DNA from: Beijerinckiaceae bacterium
GTDB lineage: Bacteria > Pseudomonadota > Alphaproteobacteria > Rhizobiales > Beijerinckiaceae
Direction of reading: 5' to 3'
DNA length: 5,350 bases
NCBI GenBank assembly: GCA_027346205.1
Contig: DAIESR010000223.1
Location: forward strand, 1-5,350
Below, piece after piece: positions 1 to 5,350 of the stretch. The first letter of the stretch is position 1. Every line of letters starts with the position of its first letter. The notes under the pieces are model-generated. The model made no database searches, was not told where the DNA came from, and was given only the letters and a program-made list of their open reading frames with translations. The position numbers were made by a program, and so were the translations under genes.

Positions 1-713
1 TCGCCCATGTCGATCAGCGCATCCTCAGGCAGGTCATGCAGGCGCTGAACCGCGGCTTCAGAGACCGAGCCCGTTGCGCCGGCAATATGCGTGAGGCCTT
101 GGGCGCGGGCGACATCGACGCCGCGATGGATCGTATGCACCCAGGCGGCACAGGAATAGGGCACGACAACCCCGGTCGTGCCGAGAATGGAGAGGCCACC
201 CAAAATCCCCAGGCGCGGATTGAGCGTCTTTTGCGCCAGGGTTTCGCCGCCGGGGATCGAGATCTCGACGATCGCATCAGCGCCTCGACCGTGAAGCGCT
301 GCAACCTCTTTGATATTCTCGATCATCATAGCGCGTGGCACGGGATTGATGGCAGGCTCGCCCGGCGACAAGGGCAGGCCGGGTTTGGTGATCGTCCCGA
401 CGCCCGGCCCGGCGTGGAAGGTCACGCCGGCTCCCGGCGGTCCCAGCCTGACGGTCGAAATGATGAGCGCGCCATGCGTCACGTCTGGATCATCGCCGTC
501 ATCCTTGATCACGCCCACGCGCGCATAGCCTTCGCCTTGCTCGCTACAAGCCAGCGCAAATTGCGTCCGCGCGCCGCCGGGCAGCACGATCTCCACCGGA
601 TCGGCGAATTGGCCGGTGATCAAGGCACCAAAAGCGGCCCGTGTCGCCGCCGTGGCGCAGCTTCCGGTCGTCCAGCCATAGCGCAACGGCCTGTTGGCAT
701 GCTCATCATCCAT
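1..713 (-). CDS. cbiD: CbiD-type precorrin-5 (C1)-methyltransferase, N-terminal two-thirds (cut by window edge)
   Basis: Translating the minus strand from the ATG at 713-711 gives 237 uninterrupted codons up to the window edge. The protein is CbiD, the S-adenosylmethionine-dependent enzyme that methylates C-1 of the ring-contracted corrin intermediate (cobalt-precorrin-5B to 6A in the anaerobic pathway) in the cytoplasm. Visible family signatures are RYGWTTGSCATAAT (residues 11-24), IKDDGDDPDVTHG (69-81), the glycine-rich GPGVGTITKPGLP (102-114) followed by GEPAINPVPR (118-127), ISIPGGE (151-157) and KTLNPRLGILGGLSILGTTG (162-181). CbiD proteins are usually about 350-380 residues, so roughly the last third is missing. 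The start is supported because the TTG-Ser-Cys motif sits close to the N-terminus as in the family; no clear Shine-Dalgarno is visible upstream. It diverges from cobB across 50 bp, consistent with a cobalamin locus. The family call is very secure. Whether the substrate carries cobalt cannot be read from the sequence. Confidence 0.96.
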   Translation of the reverse strand, partial: MDDEHANRPLRYGWTTGSCATAATRAAFGALITGQFADPVEIVLPGGARTQFALACSEQGEGYARVGVIKDDGDDPDVTHGALIISTVRLGPPGAGVTFHAGPGVGTITKPGLPLSPGEPAINPVPRAMMIENIKEVAALHGRGADAIVEISIPGGETLAQKTLNPRLGILGGLSILGTTGVVVPYSCAAWVHTIHRGVDVARAQGLTHIAGATGSVSEAAVQRLHDLPEDALIDMG

Positions 714-763
714 AGTGTCAGCGATAGCGCCAGCCGCGCGGCACGGAAACCGGGAAATCGTCA
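714..763. promoter_or_regulatory. Divergent cbiD/cobB intergenic region
   Basis: These 50 bp lie between the start codons of cbiD (leftward) and cobB (rightward), so any promoter for both genes must lie here or inside the opposite gene. A GGGA at 752-755 is placed eight bases before the cobB ATG and could be its ribosome-binding site. I see no convincing -35/-10 pair on either strand and no room for a B12 riboswitch. The regulatory role is inferred from position only. Confidence 0.35.
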
Positions 764-2104
764 ATGAGCGGCCAAACAGCCGTCCCGCCCGGCCTTTTGA
801 TCGCAGCACCGCGCTCGGGCAGCGGCAAGACGACGCTGACTCTCGGCCTATTGCGCGCCATGCGGCAGCGCGGCTTGCGCGTCTTCGGCGCCAAATGCGG
901 CCCCGATTATATCGATCCGGCCTTTCATGCCGCCGCGACGGGACGGCCCGGCCTCAATCTCGACAGTTGGGCGATGGCGCCGACGCTGCTGCACGCGCTC
1001 GTCGCCGCCACGGCGAAGGACGCCGATCTCATCCTTTGCGAGGGGCTGATGGGGCTTTTCGACGGCGTTCCGGCTGAGCCCGGACGGAGCGGCTCGTCGG
1101 CCGATATCGCCGCCGCCTTCGGCTGGCCCGTGATTCTCATCCTCGATGTCAGCGGCCAGTCGCAATCGGCGGCGGCCATAGCGCTCGGCTGCGCCAAGCT
1201 CGATCCACGGCTCAGCGTTGCCGGCGTGGTGCTGAACCGCATCGGCAGCGTGCGGCATCAAATGCTCGCGATGGAAGCGATCGAACGGATCGGCCTGCCG
1301 GTTCTCGGCGCGCTGCGCCGTGCACCCGAGATCACTCTACCGGAACGCCATCTCGGCCTCGTCCAGGCGGCCGAGACGGCACAGCTCGAATTGACCCTCG
1401 ACAGGCTCGCCTCCTTCATCGAAACGCAGATCGATCTCGATCGCCTTCTCGCGCTGGCGGCGCCATCGCAGGTCGAGTTCACAGCGGCTGCGCCGGCGTT
1501 CAAACCACCGGGCCAGAGGATCGCCATCGCGCGCGACGCCGCCTTCTCCTTCCTTTATCCGCATCTTCTCCAGAGCTGGCGCGCCGCCGGCGCGGAGCTG
1601 ATGTTCTTTTCCCCGCTCGCCGACGAAGCGCCGTCGTCCGATTGCGACTTCTGCTGGCTGCCAGGCGGCTATCCCGAGCTTCATGCCGGAAAAATCGCCT
1701 CGGCGGCGCGTTTTCTGGAAGGCACGCGCCATTTCGCGACGCGCCGGCCGGTCCATGGCGAATGCGGTGGCTATATGGTGCTGGGCCGCGGCCTCATCGA
1801 TGCCGAAGGCGTTCGCCACGAAATGCTGGGCCTCCTCGGCCTCGCCACCTCCTTCGAGAAACGCCGGCTCAATCTCGGCTATCGCGACGTGGAGCTTTTG
1901 GCCGACACGGCCTTGGGGCCACGCGGCGCGAAACTGCGCGGCCATGAATTCCATTATGCGACCATCGCCGAAAAGGGAGAAGATGAGCCACTGGCGATCC
2001 TCAACGATGCCTATGGCTCGACGCCAAGCCTCACCGGCGGCGTCCGCGGACAAGTCACAGGGAGTTTTTTCCATGTGATCGCGCATGCGGGATCAGGGGA
2101 TTAG
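764..2104 (+). CDS. cobB: CobB/CbiA-family hydrogenobyrinate (cobyrinate) a,c-diamide synthase
   Basis: This 446-residue cytoplasmic enzyme uses ATP and glutamine to amidate the a- and c-carboxylates of the corrin ring, before cobalt insertion in the aerobic pathway. The N-terminal dethiobiotin-synthetase-like domain starts with the P-loop APRSGSGKTT (15-24, Lys22). It continues with the substrate-binding block KCGPDYIDPAFH (44-55), NLDSW (65-69) and LCEGLMGLFDG (91-101). The C-terminal class I glutaminase domain shows LPGGYPELHA (299-308), the nucleophile Cys334 in HGECGGYM, GHEFHY (393-398), and a probable catalytic His437 in GSFFH. The length fits the family (about 430-460). The ATG at 764 places the P-loop near the N-terminus as expected and has GGGA eight bases upstream. 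It diverges from cbiD. CobB (hydrogenobyrinate) and CbiA (cobyrinate) are homologous and hard to separate by eye; I prefer CobB because alphaproteobacteria generally use the aerobic route. Confidence 0.95.
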   Translation: MSGQTAVPPGLLIAAPRSGSGKTTLTLGLLRAMRQRGLRVFGAKCGPDYIDPAFHAAATGRPGLNLDSWAMAPTLLHALVAATAKDADLILCEGLMGLFDGVPAEPGRSGSSADIAAAFGWPVILILDVSGQSQSAAAIALGCAKLDPRLSVAGVVLNRIGSVRHQMLAMEAIERIGLPVLGALRRAPEITLPERHLGLVQAAETAQLELTLDRLASFIETQIDLDRLLALAAPSQVEFTAAAPAFKPPGQRIAIARDAAFSFLYPHLLQSWRAAGAELMFFSPLADEAPSSDCDFCWLPGGYPELHAGKIASAARFLEGTRHFATRRPVHGECGGYMVLGRGLIDAEGVRHEMLGLLGLATSFEKRRLNLGYRDVELLADTALGPRGAKLRGHEFHYATIAEKGEDEPLAILNDAYGSTPSLTGGVRGQVTGSFFHVIAHAGSGD

Positions 2105-2252
2105 AGCTGCAACCAACCATAAATGTCGATGCTGCTTCCCGCTCGCCTGGATCTGATCTAGAGCATAGCGCACGTAAACGGTTCGGCACCTTGATCGAAT
2201 CGACGATGGGGGGCGCTTTCATGCCACACCTCAAACTGAGAGCGCTCGACGC
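2105..2252. other. Non-coding junction between cobB and ubiB
   Basis: This 148-bp gap joins the cobalamin block to the ubiB-coaBC-dut block. It holds no strong terminator hairpin with a T-run after cobB and no confident promoter; TTGATC at 2191-2196 is a weak -35 candidate without a good -10. A TCTAGAGCATAGCGCA stretch (2157-2172) looks like the edge of a dispersed Rhizobiales intergenic repeat, from memory only. A short leader ORF (2221-2256) runs into the ubiB start. No remnant of ubiE is recognisable here. Confidence 0.5.
2208..2213 (+). promoter_or_regulatory. Possible Shine-Dalgarno of the leader ORF
   Basis: A run of six G residues lies seven bases before the ATG at 2221. It is a better-placed purine tract than anything directly ahead of the ubiB GTG, where only GAGAG (2238-2242, ten bases away) is seen. 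It could load ribosomes that then reach ubiB by coupling. The role is inferred. Confidence 0.3.
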
Positions 2253-2256
2253 GTGA
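2221..2256 (+). CDS. Possible 11-codon leader peptide overlapping the ubiB start
   Basis: ATG at 2221 opens a small frame encoding MPHLKLRALDA, ending in TGA at 2254-2256. The stop shares bases with the ubiB GTG (GTGA at 2253-2256), the classic arrangement for translational coupling. A six-G purine tract sits seven bases upstream. A second in-frame ATG at 2206 would give MGGAFMPHLKLRALDA. The peptide matches nothing I recognise, and an open frame this short in GC-rich DNA easily arises by chance; the same frame is in fact free of stops well back into cobB. It is reported as a candidate, not an established gene. Confidence 0.22.
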   Translation: MPHLKLRALDA

Positions 2257-3821
2257 TCTTCTCCCTTGGGCATCTTCTGCGACTCGCACGCGCGGGCTTC
2301 GTCCTCGCCCGCGCCGGCACCTTCAGCCATATCGACCTCGCGAGCCTGCCGATCTCCGCCCATCTGCCCTTCGCTCTGGCGAGGCTCATCGCGCGGCGTC
2401 CGAAAGACCCGGCCTTCGACGTCTTGCCCGATGCGATCGGGCAGCTCGGCCCGTCCTATGTCAAGCTCGGGCAGTTTCTCGCGACGCGGCCCGATGTCGT
2501 CGGGCCGGAGGTGGCCCAAAGGCTCGAACGTCTGCAGGACCGCATGGCGCCATTCCCGCGCGACCTGGCGGTGAAAACGATCGAGGCCGCCTTCGGCCGC
2601 CCCCTCGACCAGATTTTCGTGGAATTTGGCGAATCGGTTGCCGCCGCCTCCATCGCGCAAGTCCACAAAGGCCGCGTCCGTGACGGCAAGGGCGAGCGCG
2701 AGGTGGCCGTGAAAGTGCTGCGCCCCGGTGTCGAGCGGCGCTTCCGGCGCGATCTCTCCGACATGTATTTTGCCGCGCATATCGCCGAACTCTGGTTTCC
2801 GGAAACGAAACGGCTGAAGCCGGTCGAAGTGGTCGATACGCTTGCCCGCACGGTGAAGATCGAAATGGATTTTCGGCTGGAAGCGGCGGCTGCCTCCGAA
2901 TTCGCCGAAAACACGGCAGGCGAAAGCGACTTCCGCGTTCCCCGCGTCGATTGGGACCGCACCGAGCGCGACGTGCTGACGCTCGAATGGATCGACGGCA
3001 TTCCGCTCTCCAATGTGCCCGCGCTTGCCGCCAAGGGCTATGACCTGCCGGCGCTGGCGCGCACCGTCATCCAATCCTTCCTGCGTCATGCCATGCGCGA
3101 CGGCTTTTTTCATGCCGACATGCATCAAGGCAACCTCTTCATCGATGCCGAGGGCCGGCTGACGGCCGTCGACTTCGGCATCATGGGCCAGCTCGGCCGA
3201 ATGGAACGTCGCTTCCTCGCCGAGATCATCTTCGGTTTCATCACCCGCAATTACCGGCGCGTCGCGGAAGTGCATTTCGAGGCCGGCTATGTGCCACGCC
3301 GGCATGCGGTCGAGGATTTCGCGCGGGCGATCCGCGCCATCGGCGAACCGATCCATGCCCGCCCGGCCGATCAGATCTCGATGGCCAAACTTCTGACCCT
3401 CCTCTTCGAGGTCACCGCGCTCTTCGACATGAAGACGCGCACCGAGCTGGTCCTTTTGCAAAAGACCATGGTGGTCGTCGAAGGTGTCGCCCGCAAACTC
3501 GATCCTAAGCTGGACATGTGGGCGACGGCCGAACCGGTCGTGCGCGGCTGGATCGAGGAAAATCTCGGGCCGCTCGGTCGGCTCGACGATGCAAGGCGTG
3601 CCGCCACGACGCTGGCCAAATTCGCCGGCGCGCTTCCAGCCACCCTTTTGCGAGCCGAAAATATCGCGACGCGGTTCGAAGCGATGGCCGAAGACGGGTT
3701 CGAAGTCTCAGAAGCCGCGATCGAGAAGATCGGCACGGCTCATGCGCACGCCTTGCGCCTCGGCCATCTCGCGCTTTGGGTGATCGCACTCGCCTTGATC
3801 GGCTATTTCATTTTTCATTGA
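2253..3821 (+). CDS. ubiB: UbiB/ABC1/ADCK-family atypical kinase for ubiquinone biosynthesis
   Basis: This 522-residue membrane-anchored protein kinase-like ATPase is needed for normal ubiquinone synthesis; in the family it is thought to help lipid-like intermediates reach the Ubi enzymes rather than to perform a ring reaction. All UbiB hallmarks are present. These are the KxGQ motif (K71-L-G-Q74, followed by FLATRPD), the alanine-rich loop AAASIAQVH (130-138) replacing the usual glycine loop, the VAVK lysine (K154), the ExD motif (E204/D206 in EMDFRLEAA), the catalytic loop HADMHQGNLF (287-296), and the DFG metal site (D307). One hydrophobic C-terminal segment at about 504-521 should anchor it in the inner membrane. 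The GTG at 2253 is the first start codon after the in-frame TAA at 2175 and gives the expected N-terminus (MIFSLGHLLRLARAGFVLAR). The product length is near the family norm. The neighbours coaBC and dut match the usual alphaproteobacterial order, but ubiE is absent upstream. Confidence 0.95.
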   Translation: MIFSLGHLLRLARAGFVLARAGTFSHIDLASLPISAHLPFALARLIARRPKDPAFDVLPDAIGQLGPSYVKLGQFLATRPDVVGPEVAQRLERLQDRMAPFPRDLAVKTIEAAFGRPLDQIFVEFGESVAAASIAQVHKGRVRDGKGEREVAVKVLRPGVERRFRRDLSDMYFAAHIAELWFPETKRLKPVEVVDTLARTVKIEMDFRLEAAAASEFAENTAGESDFRVPRVDWDRTERDVLTLEWIDGIPLSNVPALAAKGYDLPALARTVIQSFLRHAMRDGFFHADMHQGNLFIDAEGRLTAVDFGIMGQLGRMERRFLAEIIFGFITRNYRRVAEVHFEAGYVPRRHAVEDFARAIRAIGEPIHARPADQISMAKLLTLLFEVTALFDMKTRTELVLLQKTMVVVEGVARKLDPKLDMWATAEPVVRGWIEENLGPLGRLDDARRAATTLAKFAGALPATLLRAENIATRFEAMAEDGFEVSEAAIEKIGTAHAHALRLGHLALWVIALALIGYFIFH

Positions 3822-3842
3822 ACGCGCGAAAAAGTCGGCGAA

Positions 3843-3873
3843 GCTCACGATGAGCCTCTCCGCACTCACGGAG
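3843..3873. terminator. Two adjacent small hairpins after ubiB (weak terminator candidate)
   Basis: GCTCA-CGA-TGAGC (3843-3855) and CTCCG-CACTCA-CGGAG (3858-3873) are perfect 5-bp inverted repeats with 3- and 6-base loops. They lie just past the ubiB stop in the 103-bp gap before coaBC. No T-run follows (the next bases are CCCCCGC), so intrinsic termination is doubtful. They may instead stabilise the ubiB mRNA 3' end or be chance pairs. Confidence 0.25.
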
Positions 3874-3924
3874 CCCCCGCAGATGTGCTAATCCTCATCG
3901 CAGGCAGAAGCGATAGGATCGCGC

Positions 3925-5211
3925 ATGGCGCTCGCGGGCAAACGCATTCTCATCATCATCGGCGACGGCATCGCCGCCTATAAGGTGCTCGATCTCATCC
4001 GCCGGCTGCGCGAGCAGGGCGCCAGCCTGCATGTCGTCATGACCACAGCCGCCAAGCAGTTCGTCACGGAGCTTTCGGTTGCGAGCCTTGCCGGCGGCAA
4101 GGTTTTCGGCGATCTTTTTTCGCTGATGGACGAGACGGAGATCGGCCATATCCAATTGTCGCGCGATGCCGATCTTCTTGTCGTGGCGCCGGCGACGGCC
4201 GATCTTCTCGCCAAAATGGCGCATGGGCTCGCCAATGATCTCGCCTCGACCTTGCTCCTTGCGACCGACAAGAAGATCCTGGTCGCGCCAGCGATGAATC
4301 TGCGCATGTGGTTGCATCCCGCCACACTCCGCAATATCGCCAGTTTGCGTGAAGATGGCGTGCTTTTCGTCGGCCCCGAGGAGGGCGACATGGCCTGCGG
4401 CGAAACTGGGCCCGGCCGTATGAGCGAGCCCACGGCAATTCTCGCGGCCATCGATCGCGCGCTCGACAGCGAGACGAGCATTCCATTGCCGGCGACCATG
4501 CGAAAGCACCAGGAGACGCGGCCTCTCGCGGGCCGACGCGTCATCGTCACATCCGGTCCGACGCATGAGCCGATCGATCCGGTGCGCTACATCGCCAACC
4601 GCTCCTCCGGCAAACAGGGCCATGCACTTGCCGCGGCGGCGGCCGAGGCGGGCGCGGAGGTCGTGCTCGTCAGCGGCCCTGTCGCACTGCCGGACCCGGC
4701 GGGGGTCGAGACAAAACATGTCGAAACCGCGGCCGAAATGCTAGCTGCCGTCGAAGCAGCCTTGCCCGCCGATATTTTTATCGGCGTGGCAGCGGTCGCC
4801 GATTGGCGCGTCGCGGGAACGGCTGCGGACAAGATCAAGAAACAAAAGAATACGCCGCCAGTTCTCGCACTCGTCGAAAATCCGGATATTCTAGCTGCAA
4901 TCGCGCAACACGGCATGTCGCGGCCTCGCCTCGTTGTCGGATTTGCGGCCGAGACAGAAGATGTTCTCGCCCATGCCCAAGCGAAGCTCGCACGCAAGCG
5001 ATGCGATGTGATCGTCGCCAATGATGTCAGTCTTCAGTCCGGCGTCATGGGATCCGGCGTCATGGGAAAGGACGAAAACCAGGTGACGATCATAACCCCG
5101 GCGGGGATGGAAGCCCTGCCGCGTCTGCATAAATATGAGGTCGCGACGCGGCTCGTCGCACGATTTACGGACATGCTCGAGGCAATGGCTGAGGATCACA
5201 CAAATGAGTGA
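3925..5211 (+). CDS. coaBC: Bifunctional phosphopantothenoylcysteine synthetase/decarboxylase
   Basis: This 428-residue fused enzyme carries out two steps of coenzyme A synthesis. The CoaB half joins 4'-phosphopantothenate to cysteine using CTP, and the CoaC half then decarboxylates the product to 4'-phosphopantetheine with FMN. The CoaC domain (about 1-178) shows the flavin loop GDGIAAYK (13-20), His75 in [15 protein letters not shown] (87-97), Asn125 in PAMN and the substrate-lid Cys158 in ACGE, matching the E. coli Dfp numbering for His75, Asn125 and Cys158. The CoaB domain (about 198-428) has [21 protein letters not shown] (from 210; Asn225), AAVADW (289-294), the KIKK lysines (303-306), NPDIL (319-323), GFAAET (339-344) and VAND (364-367). 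The ATG at 3925 has AGGA (3915-3918) six bases upstream and matches family N-termini. The dut start overlaps its stop. Oddities are a tandem five-residue duplication SGVMG (372-381) and Asp14 where a glycine or serine is common. Confidence 0.97.
   Translation: MALAGKRILIIIGDGIAAYKVLDLIRRLREQGASLHVVMTTAAKQFVTELSVASLAGGKVFGDLFSLMDETEIGHIQLSRDADLLVVAPATADLLAKMAHGLANDLASTLLLATDKKILVAPAMNLRMWLHPATLRNIASLREDGVLFVGPEEGDMACGETGPGRMSEPTAILAAIDRALDSETSIPLPATMRKHQETRPLAGRRVIVTSGPTHEPIDPVRYIANRSSGKQGHALAAAAAEAGAEVVLVSGPVALPDPAGVETKHVETAAEMLAAVEAALPADIFIGVAAVADWRVAGTAADKIKKQKNTPPVLALVENPDILAAIAQHGMSRPRLVVGFAAETEDVLAHAQAKLARKRCDVIVANDVSLQSGVMGSGVMGKDENQVTIITPAGMEALPRLHKYEVATRLVARFTDMLEAMAEDHTNE
5038..5067 (+). 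repeat. Perfect 2 x 15-bp in-frame tandem duplication in coaBC
   Basis: TCCGGCGTCATGGGA occurs twice back to back (5038-5052 and 5053-5067) with no mismatch. Being a multiple of three, it keeps the frame and adds SGVMG, giving [11 protein letters not shown] at residues 372-382 of CoaBC. It lies in the CoaB domain between the VAND motif and the DENQV segment, where alphaproteobacterial relatives, as I recall them, carry a single GVMGGDxN-like loop. Perfect identity, including third codon positions, suggests a recent slippage event. Confidence 0.9.
5191..5195 (+). promoter_or_regulatory. Ribosome-binding site of dut inside coaBC
   Basis: GAGGA lies within the coaBC 3' end, eight bases before the ATG at 5204, a standard Shine-Dalgarno distance. 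It supports that ATG as the dut start and the overlapping arrangement with coaBC. Confidence 0.6.
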
Positions 5212-5350
5212 CAAGGACGCCGCAGTGCCCATTGCGGTCCGCCGTCTGCCACATGGCGACGGCCTACCACTACCTGCCTATCAGAGCGTGGGAGCAGCCG
5301 GGCTCGACCTCGTCGCGGCTGTCGCAGCGGACAGCAAGATCGTCATCGAG
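5204..5350 (+). CDS. dut: dUTP diphosphatase (dUTPase), N-terminal 49 codons (cut by window edge)
   Basis: From the ATG at 5204 the frame is open to the window end and reads [20 protein letters not shown], then [19 protein letters not shown]. The run GLPLPAY...AAGLDL is motif 1 of the trimeric dUTPase family, with the conserved aspartate of the AGxDL signature at residue 35. The enzyme hydrolyses dUTP to dUMP and pyrophosphate, keeping uracil out of DNA and supplying dUMP for thymidylate synthesis. Family members are about 150 residues, so only the first third is visible and the later motifs cannot be checked. The start overlaps the coaBC stop by eight bases (ATGAGTGA, 5204-5211) and has GAGGA eight bases upstream, so it is almost certainly co-transcribed and probably translationally coupled with coaBC. 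A coaBC(dfp)-dut pair is a widespread proteobacterial arrangement, which strengthens the call. Confidence 0.92.
   Translation, partial: MSDKDAAVPIAVRRLPHGDGLPLPAYQSVGAAGLDLVAAVAADSKIVIE

Noticed and set aside
714..763. B12 riboswitch ahead of cobB
   Set aside because: Only 50 bp separate the divergent start codons, far too short for a cobalamin riboswitch.
36..767. 243-codon plus-strand open frame opposite cbiD
   Set aside because: It lies antisense to a frame with clear CbiD motifs and its own translation is arginine-rich and shows no family signature; long shadow frames are expected at this GC content.
1337..2086. 249-codon minus-strand open frame opposite cobB
   Set aside because: Shadow of the cobB glutaminase domain; no motif, no start signal of its own.
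2240..2247. GAGCGCTC palindrome before the ubiB start as an operator
   Set aside because: An 8-bp GC-rich self-complementary word is expected by chance in this DNA and has no second half-site or conserved context visible.
1948..2256. Stop-free plus-strand frame running from inside cobB to the ubiB start, considered as a longer overlapping gene or a ubiE remnant
   Set aside because: The part inside cobB is out of frame with conserved CobB motifs, and the rest shows none of the UbiE C-terminal features; only the last 11-16 codons are kept as a weak leader candidate.
2055..3461. 468-codon minus-strand open frame opposite ubiB
   Set aside because: Despite its length it mirrors the real ubiB codons, whose kinase motifs run through the whole region, and the antisense product has no recognisable domain.
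3895..4719. 274-codon minus-strand open frame opposite coaBC
   Set aside because: Antisense to a completely conserved CoaBC reading frame; low-complexity, charged composition typical of a shadow.

Overview
This is a high-GC, densely coded stretch of bacterial chromosome. Gene content, protein signatures and the order ubiB-coaBC-dut point to an alphaproteobacterium, most likely of the order Hyphomicrobiales (Rhizobiales). I cannot place the genus from the sequence alone. Everything recognisable is core metabolism: late corrin-ring cobalamin synthesis, ubiquinone synthesis support, coenzyme A synthesis and dUTP removal. I see no tRNA or rRNA gene, CRISPR array, transposase or phage gene, and no defence system.

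Layout. Bases 1-713 hold, on the minus strand, the first 237 codons of cbiD (precorrin-5 C1-methyltransferase type); the gene runs off the left edge. After a 50-bp divergent gap, cobB (hydrogenobyrinate/cobyrinate a,c-diamide synthase) is read rightward at 764-2104. A 148-bp non-coding junction (2105-2252) follows. It contains a possible short leader ORF whose stop codon overlaps the GTG start of ubiB. ubiB (2253-3821) encodes a UbiB/ABC1-family atypical kinase with a C-terminal membrane anchor. A 103-bp gap with two small adjacent hairpins separates it from coaBC (3925-5211), the fused phosphopantothenoylcysteine synthetase/decarboxylase. The start codon of dut (5204 to beyond the right edge) overlaps the coaBC stop.

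How the genes work together. The left half is a piece of a cobalamin locus: CbiD methylates C-1 of the contracted ring, and CobB later amidates the a and c side chains. The right half is the conserved alphaproteobacterial housekeeping run ubiB-coaBC-dut. The gene that usually sits just upstream of ubiB in this group, ubiE, is not here; the cob gene abuts ubiB instead, so the 148-bp junction may be an old rearrangement point.

No convincing undescribed system is present. The observations most worth a second look are a perfect 15-bp in-frame tandem duplication inside the CoaB domain, the GTGA leader-ORF overlap at ubiB, and the cob/ubi junction.
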